Source: Colias croceus
Taxonomy: Eukaryota > Arthropoda > Insecta > Lepidoptera > Pieridae
Reading direction: 5' to 3'
DNA: 64,000 nucleotides
NCBI RefSeq assembly: GCF_905220415.1
Contig: NC_059548.1
Span: forward strand, 6,388,501-6,452,500
The notes beneath the pieces are model-generated. The model was not told where the DNA came from, made no database searches, and saw only the letters and a program-made list of their open reading frames with translations. The translations under genes and the position numbers were made by a program. This document shows, piece by piece, positions 12,072-22,367 of this stretch; positions within the stretch are counted from its first letter, which is position 1; every line of letters begins with the position of its first letter.

Positions 12072-13523
12072 TTCATTCGTGGCGAGAGCGTAGCGCATAC
12101 CTACCCAGACATTGTGAAATGTGAACGGCCACTCATTGCTTGCATATCTACTCGATTATAATAACTTACTTGAAAGTTGTGGCCAAGAACAATTAGTCTA
12201 CTGTATTCTGCCATACACGTTCAATTAATTTTATAACAATTAAGTGACATTTTTTTGGAGATAATTCCCAATGACAATTGATTCGTCGATTATTAGGTAT
12301 AGTATAAAATGAGAATTCGGAAGTAGTTCCGCTTGAAAATAAGGACGTAGTAATATTCAAAGTTATTTATGGTATATTTTCATACACTTATAATTATAAT
12401 TACATACTATTCATGAAAGATAACGTCAGTCTTCTATATACGCTGCAACTTATGTATCTGTATGTGTGAGCTATTTCCATCAGTGTGCGTAAGGTCAACG
12501 AAAGCAGTCTATTTGTTGTGCATTATAAGGTTATCAATTTTTAACATGTCCCGGTTCTAGTATATTAATATAGAATAGATTCCATTATGAAAACTGAGTT
12601 GGTTTCAATTTTTTAATTAAAATCGTGCGTAGTTTACAACGCACACGGTACAAAGGCTACACAATTTGGTCGGGTTATACTAGTGTCATGGCGTCTACAG
12701 TACCTATCAACATTGTACTGAGACATCCATTTATTTAACTAAATTCATAGAAAATATATTTCGATAGAAAAAATTTCAATGTTACTCAACATTTTTTTTT
12801 CTTAGGATTTTACGATATCTTATTCCTCTTTAATAGATTTATTATTTTTGTACGTAATACCTACTACGTACCTACTTATCTATAAAATGCTATCTCGCGT
12901 GATAAAAGTTCCTTTTTTTCATGGATCTTCTTAAAAAGGTTCGATAACTTTAAAAATAATAGAATGTCCGGCCCAAAGTTGTAGGCAGTGATTTTTTAAC
13001 ATGGGTACCTAATATCTATTAATTTTTGTTAAGTTGCGTTGGTGGCCAAAAGAGAAAATGTTACAGTACATTTGTCTTTATGTTAAGATGTATTATATAT
13101 TGGATGACCCTAAAATTTATGGGTTTACGACAATGTTATAATGATTATATATTTTTTTAATATCTTTATGCACGTACGTATCGTAGCCACCCCTATCACC
13201 CCTTACCTTACATTCGTCATTACGCGAAGTTTGACCTAAAAATTTAAGTAGTAAATTGTTATATACAGTATTAAACTTCGAACCTACAGAATTAAGTTGT
13301 TATAAACATTTAAATGACTGATTTTAATACCAACTCTTATTAATTCTTACTAACAGGATTCATTAATAAATATAAACGTTAAATAAGTATATCTTTTAAG
13401 GTTATTGAAGTAAAATATTGCATTAATATATTTAAAACAAAAAAAAATATATATGTATAAACAAAAATAATATATATGTAAAAAAAATATATAGTTTCAC
13501 GTTTTTTTTTGCAATATTGTATA

Positions 13524-13748
13524 CTAGTTTTCCGCCCGCGACTTCGCCCGCGTTTTCAAAGAAAAACCCGTATAGTTCCCGTTCCCGTGGGATTTCCGGG
13601 ATAAAACCTATCCTATGTGTTAATCCAAGTTACCCTCTATATGTGTGCTAAATTTCATTGTAATCGGTTCAGTAGTTTTTACGTGAAAGAGTAACAAACA
13701 TCCATACATCCATACTTACAAACTTTCGCCTTTATAATAGTAGTAGGA
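13524..13748 (-). repeat. Helitron-like repeat just before su(s) coding exon
   Basis: On the minus strand it begins near TCCTACTACTATTATAAAGG and ends GCGGGCGGAAAACTAG|T, with the interior TAGTTCCCGTTCCCGTGGGA shared (inverted) with 26623-26864. It ends about 36 nt upstream of the splice acceptor of the su(s) coding exon, so it may overlap the branch-point region. Confidence 0.6.
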
Positions 13749-13797
13749 CTAGACATGTTTTAATATTTTTTTCTCGAATTTCAGTGATACGTGGAAA

Positions 13798-16700
13798 ATG
13801 GCGGAGCCAGCATCAAATATCGACTTGGAAGATGGGGAAATCGAGAGTGATGGTGAAACAACGGAATCCGCGCCAGCAGAGAAGAACGAGGAGGTGGCTG
13901 ACAAAGAAGAAGAAAACCCTCAAGACGAAAACGAAACTCAAAATTATTATTATTCAAAATCAGGTAAAAGGAAAAAGTCTAAGTCAAGTAAAAGTGAACA
14001 AAAATATAAAGATAAAAGTAAGAAATCGCGTAAGTATACAAATCCGTTAGAAGATGATTTTGCTGGAAACATAGAAAAGGCTATTAGGAAAGCTATGAAT
14101 AAAAATGACGATAGCGATGCTCATGAAGACGAGGTTGAAGAACGTCGAAAACATAAGAAAAGAAAGAAATACGAAGGTAAGGATGGGCCTAGCAAAAAAC
14201 GAAAGAAACAAGAATATTCTGAAGAAATGGATGAAAATGAGATGATGTGCGTGCGTGGCGCCTCTCCGGTGAACAAACAATCGCAAGATATTGTATTTCC
14301 AGAAGACGATCGGGATTCTTATGCCTCCGATAGTAGTCAAGATTCAAGGGGTCATCAACAGCGTTCTCAAAGGCACAGGCCGCCGCAGAGAGATAGAAAT
14401 AAAAATAAAAATGAACGGCGAAGAGGAAATCATAACATGCAAGACTCGGAAGGTGTATGTTTATACTATATGCAAGGAAAATGTCATAAAGGTGATGATT
14501 GTATCTATTCACATGATGCACAACCACCTCGCAAGATGGAATTATGTAAATTTTACTTAATGGATTGTTGTGCAAAGAGGGATAAATGTTTGTACATGCA
14601 TGCTGATTTTCCTTGTAAATATTATCACACTGGTCTTCCGTGTATATATAAAGATGACTGTAAATTTGCACACGGGAAACCCTTAAATGATGGTTTAAAA
14701 AATATACTACTAAAACATATCGAATCAGCTCCTAAAGAGATTTTAGGAGATTTTCCTAGGTTAAACCGTGAAGATGCTATGAAAATGATACAAACAACTC
14801 AATTAAGGTTAAAACAACAATACCCGGAGGATTCTGAAATTCAGGAGAAAAACATACCTTCTCTGTTCGAGTTAAATATACCTAATCCACAAAATAATTC
14901 TGATATGTTATCCAACAACTACAACGACCGACAAAAAATTTCACCGAAAATTCGGCAGTCGAGGTGGCAAAACGACAATAATAGTAATCAATGCGCAATT
15001 GCTAGTTTATCACCGAATAGTAACACAAATATGTCGACTGTATTAAGTATAAAAAACTTAACAGGGGTTTTAACACCACGACAGATTTCAGATCTAACAA
15101 AATTGGGTATAGAAAATTTGGATCAGTTAGGACAATTAACAGTATTACAGTTAAATAGCATTGGTATATCTTTAAAACAAATAACGGAAATCCAATTAAA
15201 CACCATGAGTATACAAAAATTAGGTTTAATCAATAATATGGAACAACAGTCACAATTTACAGGAAATAATGCAGGTGCTAAAGATTTAGATTTACGTGTT
15301 CCACCCACAGCCCCAGTCTCAAATAATATGACTTTGCCAACGGATTTTCCTGGCCAAGATGTCGATATGCGTTTTCAACCCTCTATGGCGGCGACAGCGA
15401 GTGATGAATCTTTTAAAAATAATACAATGAAACAAGAAATACAGCCTTCCAAGGATATGATTGATATCGATCAATATACAAAAGATGCATTAAAGTTTGC
15501 TTCAAAAGATAAAGAAAATATAGATATATCGAATGACACATTTGATACTGATAAACCTGTTTCTTCCAATGAAATAAAGGATGTAGACCATAGAGTGCTT
15601 CCTTTCACTGATGGTGATTCAAGGATTCAAAACACGGAGCGACAGCCAGTTCAATCAGAAGGTGATACAGACATCCGCTTTCTCCCGCCAGATCCCTTTT
15701 TCAAGAGTCCTGCAAAACGAAATCGTCGTTCCACAACCGACGACGACGAAGAAAATAATTTATTAATTGATGAAAAGTGGTATTCCAGCGACGAAGAAAA
15801 AGGTTCAAAAAAAAAATCTCCGTGTGCGTCTCCACAAAAAGGTTTCATGTCTCCTCCAGCCCCAGCTCCGGCACCTCATGTAATAGAACCTTCGACTGTA
15901 TTGAGTAAACTAGGGGATTTATCTAAAATAGATATAAGTGAAGAAGTAACTAAATTATTAAACACAATGAAGAACAATTTGCAAGAAAATACCCCAAGTA
16001 ACAACGAGAATGTTTATTCAAGTCCTACGATTTCACGTGATCCTAGATCTCGTAAATCACCAGAAAAAATTGTTGAGACACCAAAAACAACAAAGAAAAA
16101 ACCCAATCGAATTTCTATATATGAATGTGTTGATGGAGAACCTACGGATGGCCGTCGAAGGACAGATGTAGACCTTCGGCAGCCTGACTTCAAACCTACC
16201 TTTGGTGATACTGATTTAAGGCAGAGCGCAAGTGGAGATATAGACTTACGCCTCGGTCTACCATTTAAGCCGTTGCCTAATTACACGCCTGCATCAGAAA
16301 TAAATGGTTCAATTAATAGCCATCCTCCTATTCCATATAAATTAGTGCCTATAGATATACCTAGACCAGATTATACTGATATTAAAAATAGTACTGCAAA
16401 ATCGCAAGCTCTCGTAGATCCTAGGTTAAGAAAAGTATTCCGTCTTTCAGTAGATGAATCAAATAGTGATAGTGAAAAATCTTCTGCCAAGACTACTACA
16501 GCTGCAAGTTCTGGACCACGTGTTGATCCTCGAAGGAAACCTAAAGAACCCACAGACAGCAGTGTTATTGAACAAAAACCAAACGCGTTAGAGATACAAT
16601 CGATATTACAAAATTCTAACTGGTACAAAGAATTAAGTACAACTCAAAAAATATTTGTTAACCAACACTTGGCCCCGGTGACTCAAATGATAAAGCAATA

Positions 16701-17301
16701 CCATCAAGATAAGACGCCTGGAAAAAAGTTTGATCATAATGCAATTCAAAGTAATTCCGTACTTTGTAGTATATTTACGAATTTAGGTGTTTCTTTATCT
16801 GAAAGTGGTGAATTTTCTTATTTACCAAAACCCAAGGAAGCTTTGTTAAAAACACCGCTTAATTTCAATCAAAATTCGAATCCATTCGGCAATAACATGA
16901 ATGGTCCACCAGGAGGAATGGAACCGAACATGAATATGATCAATGTCGCTTCCATGAATATGGGCGGTGGCATGAATAATATGAACGTCGGTCATTTACA
17001 TGGCTTCAATCAATCAATGGCAGATCCACGCAACGGCCCAACACCGGGCTTACTAGGAATAGCTCCAAATATTCCACATGGCTTTAATAGTAATAAATTT
17101 GGTCCTCCAAATAATTTCGGCAACATGGGATACAACGGTCCAGGGAATGAATTCAACTTTATGGAAGAACAAAATTTCCCGAGATTTCCAAATAGGGGCG
17201 GGCATCGCGGTCGCGGCAATGACAGGTGGAATCGTGGTGGCTCTAACCGAGGACAAAGAGACAGGAAAAACTTCAATGATCGTGGTAATTGGAAGAAATA
17301 A
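13798..17301 (+). CDS. su(s): Suppressor of sable / ZC3H4-like CCCH zinc-finger protein
   Basis: Nuclear RNA-binding protein of the Su(s)/ZC3H4/ZC3H6 family; family members work with WDR82 to stop unproductive or aberrant transcription. The 1167-residue protein is encoded in one exon. It starts with acidic and basic low-complexity sequence (about residues 8-220, many KK/RK runs as nuclear signals). Three tandem CCCH fingers follow: C221-X7-C229-X5-C235-X3-H239, C250-X7-C258-X5-C264-X3-H268 and C273-X8-C282-X5-C288-X3-H292. The family block KWYSSDEE is near residues 660-667. Seven D-x-D-x-R repeats and several VDPR/RDPR repeats are spread from about 498 to 910. The C-terminus is M/N/G-rich and ends in an RGG-type tail. 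The ATG sits in GAAAATGG, 13 nt after a splice acceptor at 13784, so a non-coding 5' exon exists upstream. Drosophila Su(s) is shorter in fingers; ZC3H4 naming is an equal alternative. Confidence 0.92.
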   Translation: MAEPASNIDLEDGEIESDGETTESAPAEKNEEVADKEEENPQDENETQNYYYSKSGKRKKSKSSKSEQKYKDKSKKSRKYTNPLEDDFAGNIEKAIRKAMNKNDDSDAHEDEVEERRKHKKRKKYEGKDGPSKKRKKQEYSEEMDENEMMCVRGASPVNKQSQDIVFPEDDRDSYASDSSQDSRGHQQRSQRHRPPQRDRNKNKNERRRGNHNMQDSEGVCLYYMQGKCHKGDDCIYSHDAQPPRKMELCKFYLMDCCAKRDKCLYMHADFPCKYYHTGLPCIYKDDCKFAHGKPLNDGLKNILLKHIESAPKEILGDFPRLNREDAMKMIQTTQLRLKQQYPEDSEIQEKNIPSLFELNIPNPQNNSDMLSNNYNDRQKISPKIRQSRWQNDNNSNQCAIASLSPNSNTNMSTVLSIKNLTGVLTPRQISDLTKLGIENLDQLGQLTVLQLNSIGISLKQITEIQLNTMSIQKLGLINNMEQQSQFTGNNAGAKDLDLRVPPTAPVSNNMTLPTDFPGQDVDMRFQPSMAATASDESFKNNTMKQEIQPSKDMIDIDQYTKDALKFASKDKENIDISNDTFDTDKPVSSNEIKDVDHRVLPFTDGDSRIQNTERQPVQSEGDTDIRFLPPDPFFKSPAKRNRRSTTDDDEENNLLIDEKWYSSDEEKGSKKKSPCASPQKGFMSPPAPAPAPHVIEPSTVLSKLGDLSKIDISEEVTKLLNTMKNNLQENTPSNNENVYSSPTISRDPRSRKSPEKIVETPKTTKKKPNRISIYECVDGEPTDGRRRTDVDLRQPDFKPTFGDTDLRQSASGDIDLRLGLPFKPLPNYTPASEINGSINSHPPIPYKLVPIDIPRPDYTDIKNSTAKSQALVDPRLRKVFRLSVDESNSDSEKSSAKTTTAASSGPRVDPRRKPKEPTDSSVIEQKPNALEIQSILQNSNWYKELSTTQKIFVNQHLAPVTQMIKQYHQDKTPGKKFDHNAIQSNSVLCSIFTNLGVSLSESGEFSYLPKPKEALLKTPLNFNQNSNPFGNNMNGPPGGMEPNMNMINVASMNMGGGMNNMNVGHLHGFNQSMADPRNGPTPGLLGIAPNIPHGFNSNKFGPPNNFGNMGYNGPGNEFNFMEEQNFPRFPNRGGHRGRGNDRWNRGGSNRGQRDRKNFNDRGNWKK

Positions 17302-18180
17302 ATAATATACGTTTTATATCAAAGTATAATAATATGTAAATAAATTAGACTCATGAGATAGTTTTAGTAGCTTTCCTTCCACATGTTACAAAATGTGATC
17401 AAGGTGATACATAATTAATTAATAGGGACTCCAGACTCCTATAGGCAGTCTTTTTATAATTTATACAATGTTCTTATTACTATATTATATGATTAAGAAT
17501 TTATATTTTATGTACAAGCCGAAATGTAAATAATATTTTGTTATATAAGAGATACGAGTATGAAAGCATAATCAGAGACAAGCAAAATGTATTAGTGTGA
17601 GGTGTTACACAATAGGTTCATTTAAAAGTACTCATTTTACGAGCCAAATGTTTAAAGACTGAGTGCGGGTTTATGATTGAGTTTGTTTTTGTATGTCTGT
17701 ATTTATATTTCTATTTGATTTAGGTTATGGGATATTACATGATTAACACATTTTAACATAAACGAGCGGTGATGCTAGGTATGCGAAGTTATTGATATCG
17801 ACAATGTACCTAAATCTGTCTTAATATGTAAACGAAAGCAATAAACGCAAATTGTATGTTATAGTCTAGAAGACCATAGTCTAAAATCATTTTTATAAGA
17901 GTAAGAATCATATTTAGTTTTGTGAATTAAAGCTGTGTAACTGAAAGCCCATTGGACTTTAAATAAATATATTTATATTTATTTTTAATGTATTACTTAT
18001 GCACCTGACACGAATGATTATATTACAGGTATGGATTATAAAATGATAGTAAAATATTCGAATGCTACAAAATAAATGAGTGGATGTTTTTCAGTATGTA
18101 TGCTATATGCATTGATCCTGAGGTGAGTAAACAAGATCAAGAAGTTTAAGGTTTACATAAGTTTAAAAAAACCACACCTA
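17302..18180. other. Shared 3'UTR interval of convergent su(s) and IFT22
   Basis: Contains the su(s) 3'UTR (reading right) and the IFT22 3'UTR (reading left). Plus-strand AATAAA signals are at 17840-17845 and 17962-17967, with ATTAAA at about 17926. The reverse-strand signal TTTATT is at 17978-17983. No coding frame is present. Confidence 0.6.
17962..17983. terminator. Back-to-back polyadenylation signals
   Basis: AATAAA on the plus strand (17962-17967) for su(s) and AATAAA on the minus strand (TTTATT at 17978-17983) for IFT22 lie within 22 bp of each other. The two convergent transcripts would therefore overlap in their last tens of bases. The hexamers are seen; their use is inferred. Confidence 0.5.
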
Positions 18181-19381
18181 TCAGTAATCTTCAATTTTAT
18201 TAACGGACTGCACAACAGATAGAACAAAATTGGTGAAATCAATTTTTAGACGATCACTTCTTGTTTTCACATTTGTTGCCACTTGAGATACTCTTGAAAA
18301 TGTAGGAGCTAAAATAAATTACATTCAAGGTTAGAAAACACAGTCAATTGACAAATCAAATTAAAGAATACATTTTACATACATAGGCTTAAAACATCAA
18401 TATCGTCTTGATCATCGAAGCAGTTATAAAATACTACACATTGTTTCATAGATAATTTAGGCTGTGAAACAAAATAGTTGTATAGAAGCTCTAGTTCTCT
18501 TGAAGCTATATTTGCTGTGTTTGATGAACCGACGAGTATTACACCTTTAACTCCAAGGCGGAGGGCGGGCCAGCAGGACTCAAATCTGTTTTAGAAAAAT
18601 AAAAAATATATCCGGTGACGTATTAAATAACACGCACTACCAGGGTGATAAAGCGACACATTTTTATCTTACTTTTGTTTGTCCGATTATTTCGAGATAG
18701 CGTAAACAAGGTATACATATAAAAACGATTATTACATGTAGGTAGATATACTTGCCTGCAGATAAAAAAGATTTACTTATTTAAAAAGTTATAAAAACAT
18801 CGTTACATTTTAACATGGACCAATATTTAAGTTATATCGCATTTCTGATGAATACTTATATTTTCGCTGAACAGATCAGTAAATTATCATTGATCCAAGT
18901 TGAATTAGGCAATCGACTTATTAGAATAAACGATACCTAACTAGGTACCTAGTCATAATAATTCTATGAAACAAACTTGTGATCACCGCTACAATCCCAC
19001 AGTTCGATGTCGACTTTAATTTGCTTGCCATTTATATTTAGATTAGGTACTTCGAATTCCACAATTCTTACACCCTGCGTCGGTCGTGTTTCACATTCTT
19101 CAATATTTACTGATTCCGATATAAAGTTTGCAATTGTTGATTTTCCACTCTAAAACGAAGGCTTGATTAGGACTCACCTACATACATACTTAACAACAAA
19201 TTGCACTTTACTGAATACAAATATAACTGAAAATATGCTTATTGCTGAATATTGAGAATAAAACTACCAATAATTGATTTATCAACTAGATATTATAGAT
19301 AGTATAAATAGGCGCAACTTAATTACATATACATACTTCCGAGGGTCCAATCATCAAAATTTTCAGCTTCTGAAGGTGCAT
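18181..19381 (-). CDS. IFT22: Intraflagellar transport protein 22 (Rab-like 5), 4 exons
   Basis: Small Rab-like GTPase of the IFT-B complex, which carries cargo along the ciliary axoneme; in insects it is expected in ciliated sensory neurons and sperm. Exons on the minus strand: 19381-19337, 19149-18977, 18585-18383, 18308-18181. All junctions are GT-AG in phase; the sum is 549 nt, 182 residues, against about 185 in vertebrates. Exon 1 encodes only 15 residues (MHLQKLKILMIGPSE), and the P-loop GPSESGKS is split between exons 1 and 2. The family signature RPTQGVRIVEFE and switch-II block ELWDCSGDHKFESCWPAL follow. The usual NKxD guanine-specificity motif is not seen where expected (VVFYNCFDDQ instead), consistent with this atypical family. 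The stop at 18181 faces the su(s) 3' end, and the start lies about 410 bp from tRNA-Gln. Confidence 0.93.
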
Positions 19382-19785
19382 ATTTGTTGTCTATCCTGTG
19401 CAGAATAATCTGATAATCACAATCTGACCACCTGACTGAGGTCCACAAACACTTTTTGATAACATACGACACATTTTGTTTGTCAGAATGATTGCCTAGG
19501 CAACTACAATATAAACACAATACCTACAGACGAAATAGTACCAAGTTGATGAGGTGGGTAAAGACGTCATTCCGTCTGTTAAAGGTCGAAATATTATATT
19601 ATTTTATCAATAAGCTGTACCTAGCTTACTAAAAGTGGATTTTCCCCCCACCTTAAACTATATTAGCTATGAAACATTTTCCTATTGAAATAATAACGCA
19701 ATCAGAATTCTCAGAAACCAAACTTTGGATTACACTAGGCTACTGTGAGTTGTGACTTAACTAACTTGATTTGGAAAATTGGTTT

Positions 19786-19790
19786 AAAAA
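19786..19790 (-). terminator. Pol III T-run terminator of tRNA-Gln
   Basis: TTTTT on the tRNA sense strand, directly downstream of the tRNA 3' end. Confidence 0.7.
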
Positions 19791-19792
19791 GT

Positions 19793-19864
19793 AGGTCCCA
19801 CCGAGATTTGAACTCGGATCGCTGGATTCAGAGTCCAGAGTGCTAACCATTACACCATGGGACC
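19793..19864 (-). tRNA. tRNA-Gln (anticodon CTG)
   Basis: 72 nt cloverleaf on the minus strand with acceptor stem GGTCCCA / TGGGACC, discriminator T, D-arm GTGTAATGGTTAGCAC, anticodon loop ACTCTGAAT with anticodon CTG, and T-arm CCGAGTTCAAATCTCGG. No intron. A run of five T on its sense strand (19790-19786) three bases past the 3' end fits a Pol III terminator. The gene stands alone between IFT22 and the gene-poor region. Confidence 0.95.
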
Positions 19865-21053
19865 ACACAAGCATTGTTCAAAATATTATTGTAGATTATT
19901 TTTTGATAAGAGAAATTATTTACAATCCTAAGTATATTATGTTCCAATTGGAAATCGTAAACTAACTAGCATGTGTTTCGAAACATGCTAATAGTTAATT
20001 TACGCATGCAAGTTTACGTATCAGATCAGAATAAGGTAAAGTACTTAAATTCATTTTTATTAAATTTTATTTTTTTCATATATCTTCAAACAATACAATA
20101 TTTCTTTTGGTAAATAAAAGGTAAAAAACGATACACATAGCATCTAAATTTCCAATAAAAGTTCTTTGAATATAGAAACAAATTCAGCCACATTTGCCAA
20201 TGAAAATACATATTATACCTATACTTATTAGAAAAAAGAAGAATGAATACAATAAAAGATCACAGCTAAAGTTGCATTTATTTCGAACTTTGACTTTTTT
20301 ATGGTTTTAAGCTTTCGCAGAATAAATCAAGGAAATAATCTACATATTATGTAATATTGTCATGTATATTAATCATGGGACAAAAAATATAATTGGCACA
20401 GATATAGGTATGCTAATTTCACAAACAATGTATCAAGTGGTGCAATAAAAAGTAATTGCAATTTTGATGAGGTCGCGATTTATGCGATATCTTATTTAAG
20501 TCCGATTCTGGTCCAATAACGGTAAGCTAGCTTGCGGTTCACCACAAATCCTATAACGTTTTGCAAAATACAATTGTAAAGATTTGCATTAAATTTGCAA
20601 CCATTATGACCCGTTATGGTTTCATACTTTTTAGAATCGACTCTTAGTTGGTGAGGTAAGAGGTTAATGAATCCTATTTGTTTTCTTGTTTCTTAGATAT
20701 TATTATATTAATATCTATCTTATATGTATTCTTCATTAAAAACTAAATGTTATTTGTAAATGATTGGTGTACCTAAGCACAATCAACAGCTGTTCATCAG
20801 CAGTTTTAGTTATCCTTACTCCCGTAAGATGGCACCACTGCATCTATTCATTTTTAAATACCTATGTAATGGTTATAAATTGTACATGTTAATACCCTTG
20901 TATTTAAGTTGTAAAGTTACGTTACAATTACCTTTATCTACTTGTTATATATATATATCACTTTCATTACGATATTTACGAAAATAAACCTTTTGTTTGG
21001 TAAAGCAACTTTGTATAATATTTTATTGCTGTGTTTGTAACCTGAAATAAATA

Positions 21054-21112
21054 TGTGACTATTGCATAAAACGATATATTGCTATGTTAATGTGACTATT
21101 GCATAAAACGAT
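21054..21112 (+). repeat. Short tandem duplication
   Basis: TGTGACTATTGCATAAAACG occurs at 21054 and again at 21091, a 37 bp period. It has no coding meaning. Confidence 0.85.
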
Positions 21113-22171
21113 TAACTATTTTTAGGTAGGTATCATGCATTAACTAATTCATGTTAGGTACCTATAATGATAAAATTTATATCATACGTTACTTTTATCA
21201 TAAAAACTTGATAAAAACACGTAGTTACAGATTATAAATGTTTTTAGTGAACACATAATATGCTGAAAAACATATAAGTAGTTAGGTACATTATACATAG
21301 TCAAGCATTGTTGACATAAAGCTCATTCAATTTTAATAATCAATTTCGTATTGCAAATAATTGAGATCGAGCTTGAACGCTAAACGGTGGATGTTCTCGA
21401 CGGGAAATGGATTGTAGGTAGTTGTGATCCAATTAAATATTTGTCCACTGTATTATATTATTATACACGGGATTCCTGATAGTTAATATGTACTTCAATT
21501 ATAAAATCATAACAGCTTCCATAAATAAGCTGGCATATATTTGCAGAACATTCATCGGCCATAGAAAAATATGAAGCTGATGAGTTTGTTTGTTTGAACG
21601 TGCTAATTTTTATTAAAAAGAGTTTTATTTTTTATTAAAAACATATCCTTTTCCTCTATTAAATATTCAAACCGCGAATTAATTTTATATCCCTCGGTTA
21701 TATATATATATGGAAGTCATCTCTAAAATATAGGTACTTATATTAAATTAATAGAAATGGTCTGAGTATCCATCCATCTATTTTCATAGAATATCCATAA
21801 AATTATGTAGGGTACGTACATAATATATTGATTAATAATTTCCGCCATTCATTACTATTCCTATAATGACCCTTATTATCTATCCTATAAATCAAAAATG
21901 CATCCGGGTTCGTCGCTCTATCCTGCTTTACACTATACAAGGCAGAAACCTAGGTTTCCTAACGCTGTTCCTAGGTCGTCGACCGCTTCGAGTCTTGGAG
22001 GCGGTAGATTCGCAGGATACGATAAATTTCAATAGGCTATTGCATTTGCTGAATATTAAATTATTTTATATGTATAAATTGAGGACTTTTCAGAAAATGT
22101 TCTATTTTTATACACAATTAGTATTTTGACCGTCAACTACTTTGGTGCCGATATATCGTTATATTTACTTA

Positions 22172-22367
22172 CTAGCTTTGCGCCCGCGGCTTCGCCCGCT
22201 TTGGCCAAGACCTAATAAATTATATTCTAAAACCTTCCTGTTGAATTCCTCTATCTATTAAAAAAACCGCATCGAAATCCGTTGCGTAGTTTTCAAGATT
22301 TAAGGATACATAGGGACATACAGGGACATAGGGACAGAGAAAGCGACTGTTTTATACTATGTAGTGA
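22172..22367 (-). repeat. Helitron-like repeat, family B
   Basis: The reverse strand starts A|TCACTACATAGTATAAAAC and ends GCGGGCGCAAAGCTAG|T. It pairs with the copy at 8917-9104 in ends and interior (for example the GGACATAGGGACA block against CTGTCCCTATGTCC). Confidence 0.65.

Larger units (their letters stand above)
10480..13797. other. Divergent intergenic region, UBE4A / su(s)
   Basis: Holds the promoter and 5'UTR of UBE4A (reading left) and the promoter and at least one non-coding first exon of su(s) (reading right). A splice acceptor TTTCAG at 13779-13784 lies 13 nt before the su(s) ATG, so the 5' exon of that gene must lie upstream; its donor could not be fixed. The stretch 11940-12160 is GC-richer than its surroundings and contains a perfect CRE, so it is the best promoter candidate. 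The rest is AT-rich and featureless apart from the repeat at 13524. Confidence 0.6.

Noticed and set aside
11973..12161. 62-codon plus-strand frame upstream of su(s)
   Set aside because: It lies in the GC-richer promoter or 5'UTR block; no motif, and too short to call.
14189..14671. 160-codon open frame on the minus strand across the su(s) fingers
   Set aside because: It is a shadow of the plus-strand coding region, with no family motif and low-complexity composition.
19949..20010. Hairpin TAGCATGT...ACATGCTA near the tRNA
   Set aside because: The stem is short, with mismatches outside the core, in AT-rich DNA; chance is sufficient.
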